A stretch of DNA of 64,000 nucleotides. It comes from JANMAT01 sp031359995 (GTDB lineage Bacteria; Actinomycetota; Acidimicrobiia; Acidimicrobiales; Ilumatobacteraceae). The translations under genes were made by a program, and so were the position numbers. The stretch spans positions 33,531 to 97,530 of the forward strand of contig JANMAT010000003.1 in assembly GCA_031359995.1 (NCBI GenBank), written 5' to 3'. Under the pieces are notes generated by a model, which was not told the DNA's origin, did not search any database, and saw nothing but the letters and a program-made list of their open reading frames with translations. Positions within the stretch are counted from its first letter, which is position 1; the number at the start of each line of letters is the position of its first letter. Below, piece after piece: positions 52,552 to 59,897 of the stretch.

Positions 52552-53903
52552 ACCGCCACCGCCGGTGCGACGAACGCCGGCTGCACCAGCGACCGGTAGC
52601 GGGGCGGCTGCTGCAGGGCGAGGTGGTCGAACCCGGGGTCCTGCTCGAGCAGGCGCTCGAGCATGGGGGCGGGCAGCATGCCCACGGGCACGGCCCGGCG
52701 GTCGGGTCCGGCGCCCCACAGCGGCGTGACCTTCAGCGTGGTGCCCTCGACCGACGGGGCGATGACCTCGCGCACGTAGCGACCGCGGGCCGACTTCTCC
52801 ATGTGCACCACGAGGTCGACGTTGTTGTAGAGCATGTCGAGCGCAGTGGACAGCTCGACGTCGTGGTAGCGGTTCATGAGGCGCCCGATGCGGGCCAGGC
52901 CGTCGCCGGCGTTGAAGCCATGGACCGTGCTCATGGCGCCGCGGCCCACGCTGATGCCGTCGACGAACGCCGCCGCTTCCGACGAGCGGATCTCGCCCAC
53001 GAGCACGCGGCTGGCGTTGTTGCGCACCGCCAGCTCCATGAGGCGGGCGCAGTCGAAGACGTCGACGTTGGGGTCGACGTTGGCCGAGATGCGCGACTGC
53101 TTGGCCGACACGAACTCGAAGCGCTCCATGCGGTGCAGGCCGAGCTCGAAGTCGGTCTCCACCGTGACGATGACCTCGTCGGGCCGGAAGCCGGACAGGC
53201 ACAGGCCCCGCAGCATCGTGGTCTTGCCGCTGTTCATGAGGCCGGACACGACGATGACGAAACCGGCCTCGACGCTGCGGGTCAGGAAGTCGGCCAAGGT
53301 GGGGTCGATGGAGCCGTAGCCGACGAGCTCGGGCAGGTCGACCTCGACCAGGCGGGGCCGGCGGATGGTGATGATGGGCGAGTCGACGATGTCGAAGCCC
53401 TCGGCGTGGAACCGCGAACCATCGGGCAGCTGGAGGTCGACGTAGGGCACGCGGTAGCTGAACGGACGGTCGGCGGCCAGGGCCTGGTCGCGGATGATGG
53501 CGAGCAGGTCGGCGTCGGTGGCGGCGATGGCGGGGCGGTACTCGGTGCGCCCGGCGGCGTACTCCACCCGCACGGGTCCACTGCCCTTCACCATCACGTT
53601 CTCGACGTCGTGCTCGCGCATGGCGTCGGCCAGCTTCTCGATGGCGAAGATGCCGTCGAGGATGCGCTGGATGACGGTGTCGACGTCGTCGTCGGTGAGC
53701 ACGCGCACACCGGTGTCGAGCCGTTCACGGTTCAGCTCGGGCATGACCTCTTCGCTGAGGACGTAGATCGTCTGCTCCTCGCGCATGCGGCGCTGCTCGG
53801 CCCGCTCGACCTCACCGGGCAGTGGGCGCGGTGGCAGGCGCGAGCCGAACCGTTCGCGCACGTCGGTGACGATGCGGTCGAGCTCTTCGGTGCGCAGGCT
53901 CAT
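52548..53903 (-). CDS. tadA: TadA/CpaF-type pilus assembly ATPase
   Basis: This 451-aa secretion ATPase has a helical N-terminus, a linker and the GspE/VirB11-like core with TIRRPRLVEVDLPELVG, Walker A SGLMNSGKTTML (about 220-230, with MN in place of the usual TG), VTVETDFELGL, VLVGEIRSSEAAAFVDGISVG and STVHGFNAGDG. It powers Flp pilus assembly at the membrane. Walker A keeps the GKT core, so activity is expected. It overlaps tadZ upstream by ATGA. Confidence 0.9.
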   Translation of the reverse strand: MSLRTEELDRIVTDVRERFGSRLPPRPLPGEVERAEQRRMREEQTIYVLSEEVMPELNRERLDTGVRVLTDDDVDTVIQRILDGIFAIEKLADAMREHDVENVMVKGSGPVRVEYAAGRTEYRPAIAATDADLLAIIRDQALAADRPFSYRVPYVDLQLPDGSRFHAEGFDIVDSPIITIRRPRLVEVDLPELVGYGSIDPTLADFLTRSVEAGFVIVVSGLMNSGKTTMLRGLCLSGFRPDEVIVTVETDFELGLHRMERFEFVSAKQSRISANVDPNVDVFDCARLMELAVRNNASRVLVGEIRSSEAAAFVDGISVGRGAMSTVHGFNAGDGLARIGRLMNRYHDVELSTALDMLYNNVDLVVHMEKSARGRYVREVIAPSVEGTTLKVTPLWGAGPDRRAVPVGMLPAPMLERLLEQDPGFDHLALQQPPRYRSLVQPAFVAPAVAV

Positions 53904-54715
53904 CGGGCCCCCCGGGTGGAGCGGGCGTTGGCGCCCACCACCGCATCGATGGACTGGAGGCGGCCGAGCAGGCTGCGCACGAGCTCGGAGCGGTACAGGG
54001 CACGGTGCGAGGTGGACGCGCCCCGCTCGAGCAGGTCGACCTCTTTGGGGGCGTAGGGCAGCGGGCCGAGGTAGGCGTCACCGACCTCGCGGGCCAACTG
54101 CCGGGGCGAGAAGCGACCCGGGCCACTGGTGACGAGCACGGGCGACTCGACGACGCGCTGACCCTCGGTCGCCCACTGCGTGAAGCGGTACACGTCGCCG
54201 CCCTCGGGTGGGGTGACGACCACGACCACGTCGGCGTAGCGCAGCACGTCGAGTGCGGGGCTGCCGGGGAAGAGACGGCCGCAGTCGACCACGACCCAGC
54301 CGGGAAGGTGGCGCAGGTTGCCCGGCCAGCGGTGCTTGGGGCGGGCGACGCACTCGTAGGCGCGCGTGGGCTGCTCGGGGCCGACGATGACGGCGGTGTT
54401 GCCCAGCGTCTGGGCCGCCGAGGCGGCGAGCTCGGGCGGCGCGACCGGTGCCTGGGCACCGGGGAAGGCGAGGTCGACGAGGGAGCGGCGGCCGTCGAGC
54501 TGCTCGCAGCGACCGATGAGCACCCCGCCGGCGGGGTCGGCCTCGATGAGCCAACCCATGCCCTGCTCGGCGGCGACGGCGGCGAGGCCGAGGGCGAACG
54601 TGGTGCCGCCGGGCCCGCCTCGCAGTTGCGTGACGGCGACGGTGCCGAGGTGGCCGAGCGGTGCCACCGCCGGGGGTGGCGGCACCGGGGCGGGCGTGTC
54701 ATCGACCGCGGTCAT
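53900..54715 (-). CDS. TadZ/CpaE-like MinD-family protein
   Basis: This 271-aa protein has a P-loop of deviant type (LRGGPGGTTFALGLAAVAAEQ, with Thr-Thr where MinD proteins have Lys-Thr/Ser), LIEADPAGG for the switch Asp and GWVVVDCGRLF. The missing signature lysine suggests weak or no ATP hydrolysis, as in several TadZ proteins that act as localisation factors. The N-terminus is Pro-rich. It is encoded between the CpaB-like and TadA genes, with ATGA overlaps on both sides. Confidence 0.8.
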   Translation of the reverse strand: MTAVDDTPAPVPPPPAVAPLGHLGTVAVTQLRGGPGGTTFALGLAAVAAEQGMGWLIEADPAGGVLIGRCEQLDGRRSLVDLAFPGAQAPVAPPELAASAAQTLGNTAVIVGPEQPTRAYECVARPKHRWPGNLRHLPGWVVVDCGRLFPGSPALDVLRYADVVVVVTPPEGGDVYRFTQWATEGQRVVESPVLVTSGPGRFSPRQLAREVGDAYLGPLPYAPKEVDLLERGASTSHRALYRSELVRSLLGRLQSIDAVVGANARSTRGAR

Positions 54716-55344
54716 CGCGCCGCCTCGGCCACCAGCGACGCCTTGCCGTTCTGCAGGTCGCGGGCGACGGCATCGGCCTGCTCGTCGGCCACGACGAGCA
54801 CGATGTCGGCGTTGCCGTCGTCGCCCTTGCTGAAGCGACCGACGACGGCGGTGTAGAGCACGTCGGGCCGTTCGGTGACGACGCGCACCCGGGTGCCGGC
54901 GGTGAGGTCGAACGGGAAGCGACCACGGTCGAGGCGCACGCCCACGCGGCGTTCGCCGGGGCCGACGGGCGGCTCGGACGACACGTCGGAAGCGCGCAGC
55001 ACCTCGTGGACCCGCAGGTTGTGGCTGGCCGTCTGGCCCACGACCTCGGCCCGCAGGGCGGCGGGCACGATGCCGATGTCGCCGTCGGCGGCGAGCTGGG
55101 TGCTCACGAACATGGCGTCGGTGAAGGTGGCGCCGGCGGGGACGTCGTCGGCCAGCACGAGCACGGGCGTGCGGTCGGCCGCCACCGACATGGCCTTCAG
55201 GATACCGGCGGCCAGCAGCAGGCCCACGAGCAGCGCCACGATGAGCAGGCGGGGGTTGAGGCGGCGCGACGGCGCCACCGGGCGTACGCCGGCCGGGGCC
55301 GGTGCCACCGCCGGTCGTGCCGTCGTCACGTTCGTACGAGCCAT
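54712..55344 (-). CDS. CpaB/RcpC-like SAF-domain protein
   Basis: This 210-aa protein has an Ala/Pro-rich cytoplasmic N-terminus, one transmembrane helix (LLIVALLVGLLLAAGILKAM) and a SAF domain (TPVLVLADDVPAGATFTDAM, VVGQTASHNLRVHEVLRASD) followed by a beta region with RVVTERPDVLYTAVVG. CpaB proteins belong to Tad secretion complexes and may bind peptidoglycan. It is the first gene of the operon that runs to 45976. Confidence 0.82.
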   Translation of the reverse strand: MARTNVTTARPAVAPAPAGVRPVAPSRRLNPRLLIVALLVGLLLAAGILKAMSVAADRTPVLVLADDVPAGATFTDAMFVSTQLAADGDIGIVPAALRAEVVGQTASHNLRVHEVLRASDVSSEPPVGPGERRVGVRLDRGRFPFDLTAGTRVRVVTERPDVLYTAVVGRFSKGDDGNADIVLVVADEQADAVARDLQNGKASLVAEAAR

Positions 55345-55604
55345 GTCGTCCTCCCTACGCTCACGCGACGTACGCGAATGCGCGCGCTACGGGACGCCCC
55401 GAGACCGGCTTCTCGCCCGCCTGCATCCCTGCACCCGCCGCTCGAACGACACCATCCGAACACTGCGATCGACCCTAGTGCGCACCGTTGGGTTGACCGT
55501 CGGGTCAGGCGATATTTGGCCTTCTCGTTGACAAAGGCCAGGGGGGTCGGTGACGTCACGTCTCCCTTGTGACCCCGCCGCGCCACGGCTGTGACGCGCC
55601 GATC
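55345..55604 (-). promoter_or_regulatory. Tad operon upstream region with two palindromes
   Basis: The 260 bp between the peptidase stop and the cpaB-like start contain an inverted repeat TGGCCTT-N10-AAGGCCA (55517-55540) in an AT-richer patch and a perfect 10-bp palindrome GTGACGTCAC (55550-55559). No definite -10/-35 was assigned. Either site could bind a regulator of the pilus operon. Confidence 0.4.
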
Positions 55605-56162
55605 TCACCTCCAGCCGAAACCGAGGGCCTCCACCACCGGACGGGCCACCAGCAGCACCGCCACCACGCCCGCGGCCATGGCCGGTGCGAACGGCTCCGC
55701 GGTGCGCCAGCGCCACAGCGTGGCCCGGCGCACGATGGCGGCCACGCACGCGCCCAGCAGCGCCAGTGCGGCCAGGACCGGATGGCCCACACCGAGTCCC
55801 AGACCGAGCACACCCCCGAGCTTCACGTCGCCGAACCCGATGCCCCGCGGCGACGCCAGGTGCAGCGCCAGCAAGGGCCCGCCGTAGCAGAGGGCGCCGG
55901 CGACGGCGCTCACCGCGACACCCCCGCGGTGATCGACCGCGGCGACGACGACGTCGGCGGCGATCACCGCGACGAGCCCCGCCGTCACCAACCGGTTCGG
56001 GATGCGGTGCTCGTGGCGGTCCACGAACGACGCTGCGGCCGCGATGACCACGAGCAGCCCGGCCAGCGCGGCGAACGCGTGCCCGCGGTGCACGGTGACC
56101 ACGGCGGCCAACGCGACCACGGCCAGCACCACCGTGGCGGGCCGGGGCGTCGGTCGCGGCAT
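55605..56162 (-). CDS. A24-family prepilin peptidase (TadV/CpaA-like)
   Basis: This 185-aa polytopic membrane protein has the two catalytic aspartates of type IV prepilin peptidases in SFVDRHEHRIPN and GFGDVKLGG. The N-terminal methyltransferase domain of PilD is absent, as in TadV/CpaA. It would cleave the Flp pilin and TadE-like leaders encoded downstream. It starts at ATG 56162 and lies 260 bp before the Tad operon on the same strand. Confidence 0.85.
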   Translation of the reverse strand: MPRPTPRPATVVLAVVALAAVVTVHRGHAFAALAGLLVVIAAAASFVDRHEHRIPNRLVTAGLVAVIAADVVVAAVDHRGGVAVSAVAGALCYGGPLLALHLASPRGIGFGDVKLGGVLGLGLGVGHPVLAALALLGACVAAIVRRATLWRWRTAEPFAPAMAAGVVAVLLVARPVVEALGFGWR

Positions 56163-56271
56163 GGCCGCCAGTGTCGCAGCTCTCGCTACCGCGGGCGCAG
56201 CGGGGTCTGGAACATCGCGGTGTGACGACCGAAGGCGATCGAGGACCCCGGGCACACCTCGCTGGACACAC

Positions 56272-56307
56272 GTCCGACCGTTGTCTAACGTTCGATGTAT
56301 GTCGGAC
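56272..56307. promoter_or_regulatory. Inverted repeat at the start of the winged-helix regulator gene
   Basis: GTCCGAC (56272-56278) and GTCGGAC (56301-56307) flank the start codon at 56299, with a smaller CGTT-gtct-AACG palindrome between them. The arrangement suits an autorepressor operator. Confidence 0.4.
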
Positions 56308-56871
56308 ATTGCTCCACCGGGGTACGCGCTGCTCGAGACGCTCGCCATCGACACGCCCGAGCGCATGCGGGCGCTGGGCGACCCGGTGCGCGCGCTGGTC
56401 GCCGACCTCGTGCTCGAACGGGCCATGACGGTCACCGAACTGGCCGCGCGCGTCGGGAAGGCCCGGGGCACGGTCGCCCACCACGTCGACGTGCTGTGCG
56501 CCGCCGGCCTCCTGCAGGTGGTGCGCACCCGCAAGGTGCGCGCCATCGAGGAGCGCTTCTACGGCCGCACCGCTCGCACGTACATCCTCCCGTCCCACCC
56601 CGAGGGCCAGCTTCCCTTCGCCGTCGACGCGCTGCAGGAGTGGGACCGGGGCCGTCACGAAGCCGACGACATCGGCGGGTTCACGCTGCGCCACGCCCGC
56701 ATCCCCGCGGAGCAGGCCACCGAGTTCTGGCACCGCCTCGAGGCGCTGACCCTCGAGTTCACGCGGGCACCGCGCCGCGGCGACGTCGAGTACGCCATGT
56801 ACGCGGCGGTGTTCCCCACCAACCGTCCCGTCGCCCCCGCGCCCCGGAAGAAGGCCCACCGTGCCCCGTGA
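56299..56871 (+). CDS. ArsR-like winged-helix regulator
   Basis: This 190-aa protein has an N-terminal helix-turn-helix of ArsR type (MRALGDPVRALVADLVLER, MTVTELAARVGKARGTVAHHVD, LCAAGLLQVVRTRKVRAIEERFYGRTA) and a C-terminal helical region of about 100 aa that is probably an effector or dimerisation domain. Its stop lies 11 bp inside the following exporter gene, so it probably regulates that transporter. The inducer is unknown. Confidence 0.83.
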   Translation: MSDIAPPGYALLETLAIDTPERMRALGDPVRALVADLVLERAMTVTELAARVGKARGTVAHHVDVLCAAGLLQVVRTRKVRAIEERFYGRTARTYILPSHPEGQLPFAVDALQEWDRGRHEADDIGGFTLRHARIPAEQATEFWHRLEALTLEFTRAPRRGDVEYAMYAAVFPTNRPVAPAPRKKAHRAP

Positions 56872-58219
56872 ACCCCGCGCCGCCCGGGTGCGCACGCGCC
56901 TGGGTGCCAGCTACCAGAAGCTCTTCATCGGCTCGGCCATCACGAACCTGGGCGACGGCATCGGCACCGTGGCCTACCCGTGGCTGGCGTCGGCCGTCAC
57001 CCGCAACCCGCTGCTCATCACGCTCATCGGCTTCGCCCAGCGCCTGCCGTGGCTGGTGTTCACGTTGCCCGCCGGCGTCATCACCGACCGGGTCGATCGC
57101 CGCCGGGCCATGGTGCTCATGGACGCGTGCCGAGCCGTCATCACCGGCGCACTGGCCGTCGCCGTGGGCGTCCGTTCGCACGCGCTCCCCGCCCCCGACG
57201 AGCTGGTGAAGGTGGTGGGCACCGACGCCCCGCTGTACGGGCTCGTGCTGGCAGCCACGCTGCTGCTCGGCTTCGCCGAGGTGCTGCGCGACAACAGCGC
57301 CCAGACGCTCATGCCGTCGCTGGTGGCGCCCGAGCACCTCGAGAAGGCCAACGGCCGCCTGTGGAGCGTCGAGTCGGTGGCCAACACCTTCGTCGGGCCA
57401 CCCCTCGGCGGGCTTCTCATCGCGGTGGCCTTCGCCCTGCCCATCGCGTTCGATGCCGCCTCGTTCTTCGGAGCGGCCGCGCTGGTGTTCCTCATCCCCG
57501 GCACGTTCCGGGCCGCCGGCCCGGTCGACGCCGCCGGTGAGCCGGCAACCCGGGCCAGTTGGCGGGCCGACATCCGCGAGGGGTTCGGGTGGCTGTGGCA
57601 GCATCCGCTGCTCAAGCCCATGGCGGTGATGCTCGGCCTCATGAACATGGCGTCCATGATCAGCGGCTCGCTGCTGGTGCTCTACGTGCAGGAGGTGCTG
57701 AAGCAGGGCGCCACGGTGTTCGCGGTGATCGGCATGGGCGGCGCCGTGGGGGCCGTGGTGGCCGGCGCGTTCGCGTCATGGGCGTCGAAGCGGTGGGGGG
57801 CGGGCGCGTGTCTGGCCGTGACCCTGGGCGGAACCGCGGTGATCAGCTCGCTCGTCGGGTTGGCGCGCTGGTGGCCGATGGTGTTCGTGCTGTTCGCCCT
57901 CGAGACCCTGCTGGGCACGCTGTGGAACGTGATCACAGTGAGCCTGCGCCAGACGATCATCCCGTCGCGCCTGCTGGGCCGCGTCAACAGCGTCTACCGG
58001 TTCTTCGCGTGGGGCATGATGCCGATCGGCGCGCTCATCGGCGGCGTCGTGGTGGCCGTGGTGGACGCGTTCTCGACCCGCACCATCGCCCTGCGCACCG
58101 TGTGGTTCGTGAACGGCTTCGTACACCTGGTGCTGTTCGTGGCCGGCCGCCGCTACCTCACGACCGACAAGATCGAGGCGGCCCGGGCCACGGCGACGCC
58201 GGAGCCCGAACCGGCCTGA
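56861..58219 (+). CDS. MFS transporter (enterobactin-exporter-like)
   Basis: This 452-aa protein has 10-12 transmembrane helices. Early motifs are FIGSAITNLGDGIGTVAYPW and LPAGVITDRVDRRRAMVLMD (the MFS loop 2-3 DRVDRR motif), with a central cytoplasmic loop and a C-terminal Glu/Pro tail. The FADNxAQTLMPSLV-like RDNSAQTLMPSLV segment is typical of the EntS-type drug and siderophore exporter branch. Start is GTG 56861, overlapping the regulator gene by 11 bp. The substrate is not known; a multidrug or metabolite exporter controlled by the upstream regulator is likely. Confidence 0.86.
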   Translation: MPREPRAARVRTRLGASYQKLFIGSAITNLGDGIGTVAYPWLASAVTRNPLLITLIGFAQRLPWLVFTLPAGVITDRVDRRRAMVLMDACRAVITGALAVAVGVRSHALPAPDELVKVVGTDAPLYGLVLAATLLLGFAEVLRDNSAQTLMPSLVAPEHLEKANGRLWSVESVANTFVGPPLGGLLIAVAFALPIAFDAASFFGAAALVFLIPGTFRAAGPVDAAGEPATRASWRADIREGFGWLWQHPLLKPMAVMLGLMNMASMISGSLLVLYVQEVLKQGATVFAVIGMGGAVGAVVAGAFASWASKRWGAGACLAVTLGGTAVISSLVGLARWWPMVFVLFALETLLGTLWNVITVSLRQTIIPSRLLGRVNSVYRFFAWGMMPIGALIGGVVVAVVDAFSTRTIALRTVWFVNGFVHLVLFVAGRRYLTTDKIEAARATATPEPEPA

Positions 58220-58271
58220 TCGGCGCGTACCGATGGCTCCCGGCCGATGGCGTTCGCCGGTTCCACGTGCC

Positions 58272-58349
58272 ATGACCTGCCTCATGGACATCATTGCTGG
58301 TGGGTCTGGTGCGATCGGTCGCTTCCTGGTGCCACAGCTCGTCAAGTAG
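58272..58349 (+). pseudogene. N-terminal fragment of an NAD-dependent epimerase/reductase
   Basis: A 25-codon frame reads MDIIAGGSGAIGRFLVPQLV (from the second ATG at 58284) and then stops. It matches the first strand, the GGxGxIG loop and the first helix of nucleoside-diphosphate-sugar epimerase-type Rossmann proteins. Everything after the first helix is missing. Confidence 0.5.
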
Positions 58350-58362
58350 GACATGCCGTCGT

Positions 58363-58751
58363 CGTCTTGACCCGCTCGATGACGCCTTCGACGGCACCCG
58401 ACTCGCGATCGACGCCCACGCTGGCACGTTCGCCCTGGGCCTCAACTTGCCGGGTCTCAGCCGGCCGATGTCCGCCCAAGAGCTCTCAGACGGCACGCTG
58501 CGCTACCTGTCGCTCGTCGCTGCGCTCCTCACAGCTCGACCACCGGAGCTCCTCGTCCTGAACGAACCCGAGACCAGCTTGCACGGCTCGCTCATCGCGC
58601 CACTCGCCCGTCTCGTCGTCCAGGCCGCCGAATGCTCACAGGTCGTCGTCACCACGCACTCCAACGAACTCGCCCACGCGCTCGCAGAATCACCGGCGAG
58701 CCAGCAATCGTGCTGCGACGCAACAACGGCGCCACCGTCATCGATGACTGA
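58363..58751 (+). pseudogene. C-terminal fragment of an ABC/RecF-like AAA ATPase, frameshifted
   Basis: The fragment keeps the signature MSAQELSDGTLRYLSLVAAL, Walker B LLVLNEPETSLH and the histidine loop QVVVTTHSNELAHALAE of overcoming-lysogenization/AAA15-type ATPases. Near 58690 the matching frame shifts and continues as ITGEPAIVLRRNNGATVIDD to a stop at 58751, the expected C-terminus. The Walker A half (about 200 residues) is absent. This is a dead remnant, possibly of a defence or phage-type gene. Confidence 0.7.
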
Positions 58752-58895
58752 AGTGCACCACCCGAGAGCCGGCGACGCAGCGCCGAGCGACCGCTCCGGA
58801 TCGGACGATGTGGAACAGGCTCGCGGGCCGGTCAGGCCCATCCCCATCCGGCGCGCTCCGTCGACGCGATCCCGTCGGCGCGACAGACTGGCCGC

Positions 58896-59381
58896 ATGTC
58901 TTCGCCCACCCGCAGCCGTGCGTTCACCACCACGCTCGAGGCACTACCGAAGGGCAAGGCCCGCGTCCCGGTGCCCTTCGATCCGAACGAACTCTGGGGT
59001 ACCAAGCGGGAGCACCACATCGGTGGGACGATCGCCGGGATGCCGGTTCGGGGCACGATCGTTCGCGACGCCTCGGGTTGGAGCTTCTCGCTCGGTCCAG
59101 CGTGGCTGAGGGACTGCCCGGTGGGACCCGGACACCGCGTCGAGGTGATCATCATTCCGGAAGGCCCCCAGCGCAGCGACCTGGCACCGGACCTGGCGGC
59201 CGCGCTCGAGGCCAACCCGACCGCCGGGGAGTTCTTCGACACCCTCGCCCAGTTCTACCGCAAGGGCTACCTGCGATGGATCGACGCCACCAAGCGCAAG
59301 CCTGAACTGCGTGCCGAGCGGATCACGGAAGTGGTGCGGCTCCTCAACGAGGGCACCAAGGAGCGCCCCGCCGCGCTCTAG
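58896..59381 (+). CDS. DUF1905/YdeI-type protein
   Basis: This 161-aa protein has an N-terminal DUF1905 beta domain (FTTTLEALPKGKARVPVPFD, HHIGGTIAGMPVRGTIVRD, WSFSLGPAWLRDCPVGPGHRVEV) and a C-terminal YdeI/OmpD-associated helix (ALEANPTAGEFFDTLAQFYRKGYLRWIDATKRKP, then RAERITEVVRLLNEG). The fused form is common in bacteria. The YdeI name comes from a link with peptide resistance in enterics, and its activity is unknown. It is intact although surrounded by gene fragments. Confidence 0.82.
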   Translation: MSSPTRSRAFTTTLEALPKGKARVPVPFDPNELWGTKREHHIGGTIAGMPVRGTIVRDASGWSFSLGPAWLRDCPVGPGHRVEVIIIPEGPQRSDLAPDLAAALEANPTAGEFFDTLAQFYRKGYLRWIDATKRKPELRAERITEVVRLLNEGTKERPAAL

Positions 59382-59399
59382 GCGCACGACTCCGCACGG

Positions 59400-59810
59400 C
59401 ATCGAGCAGGCGTCAGCCGCCCGACTCCCGACGTGGCGGTCGAGGCTGTGTCGGGCCCGGTCGTATCGCATGGTGGTTCTGGGGTCAGCGTGCGAGGCGG
59501 CTTCTCGGACGTCGCGGGGTGCCATACCGGCGTCCAACGCGGCGGTGATGAACGAGTGGCGCAGACTGTGGGGCGAGATCCGCTTGGTGATCCCCGCCCG
59601 CCGCGCCAAGCGCTTGACGGTCCGGTCGCCGGCGTAGCGATCCATCCGTAGCCCGTTGAGACCGAGGAAGATCGGCCCGACAGTGCGTTCCCCGATGTAG
59701 ACATGGAGCGCCCGGCCAGTTCGAGGGGCGATGGGGATGGTGACGTGCTTGCGCCTTTGCGCAGGGAGCCAGACCCCCACAGGGATCCCTTGTGGCTCTC
59801 GACCTCTGAA
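59400..59810 (-). pseudogene. Tyrosine recombinase (integrase) C-terminal fragment
   Basis: On the minus strand the sequence encodes the catalytic half of an XerC/D-type recombinase: KHVTIPIAPRTGRALHVYIG, RMDRYAGDRTVKRLARRAGI, then SPHSLRHSFITAALDAG (HxLR box) and EAASHADPRTTMRYDRAR with the final His and nucleophilic Tyr. The N-terminal core-binding domain and the first catalytic Arg region are missing, and the C-terminus loses the family pattern after SLDRH. Boundaries are approximate. The rest of 59382-59897 holds no other gene. Confidence 0.7.
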
Positions 59811-59897
59811 TGAGGATGAGAGCAATGGCGGTGGAGGGCAGCGGCTGCCCCGGACACCTGGTCGCATCTCGAGTGACGGTCGGGCTGCAACAATCTG

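Noticed and set aside
55550..55559. GTGACGTCAC palindrome read as a eukaryote-type CRE or a specific known operator
   Set aside because: No bacterial regulator with this exact site can be named from the sequence; kept only as an unassigned palindrome upstream of the Tad operon.
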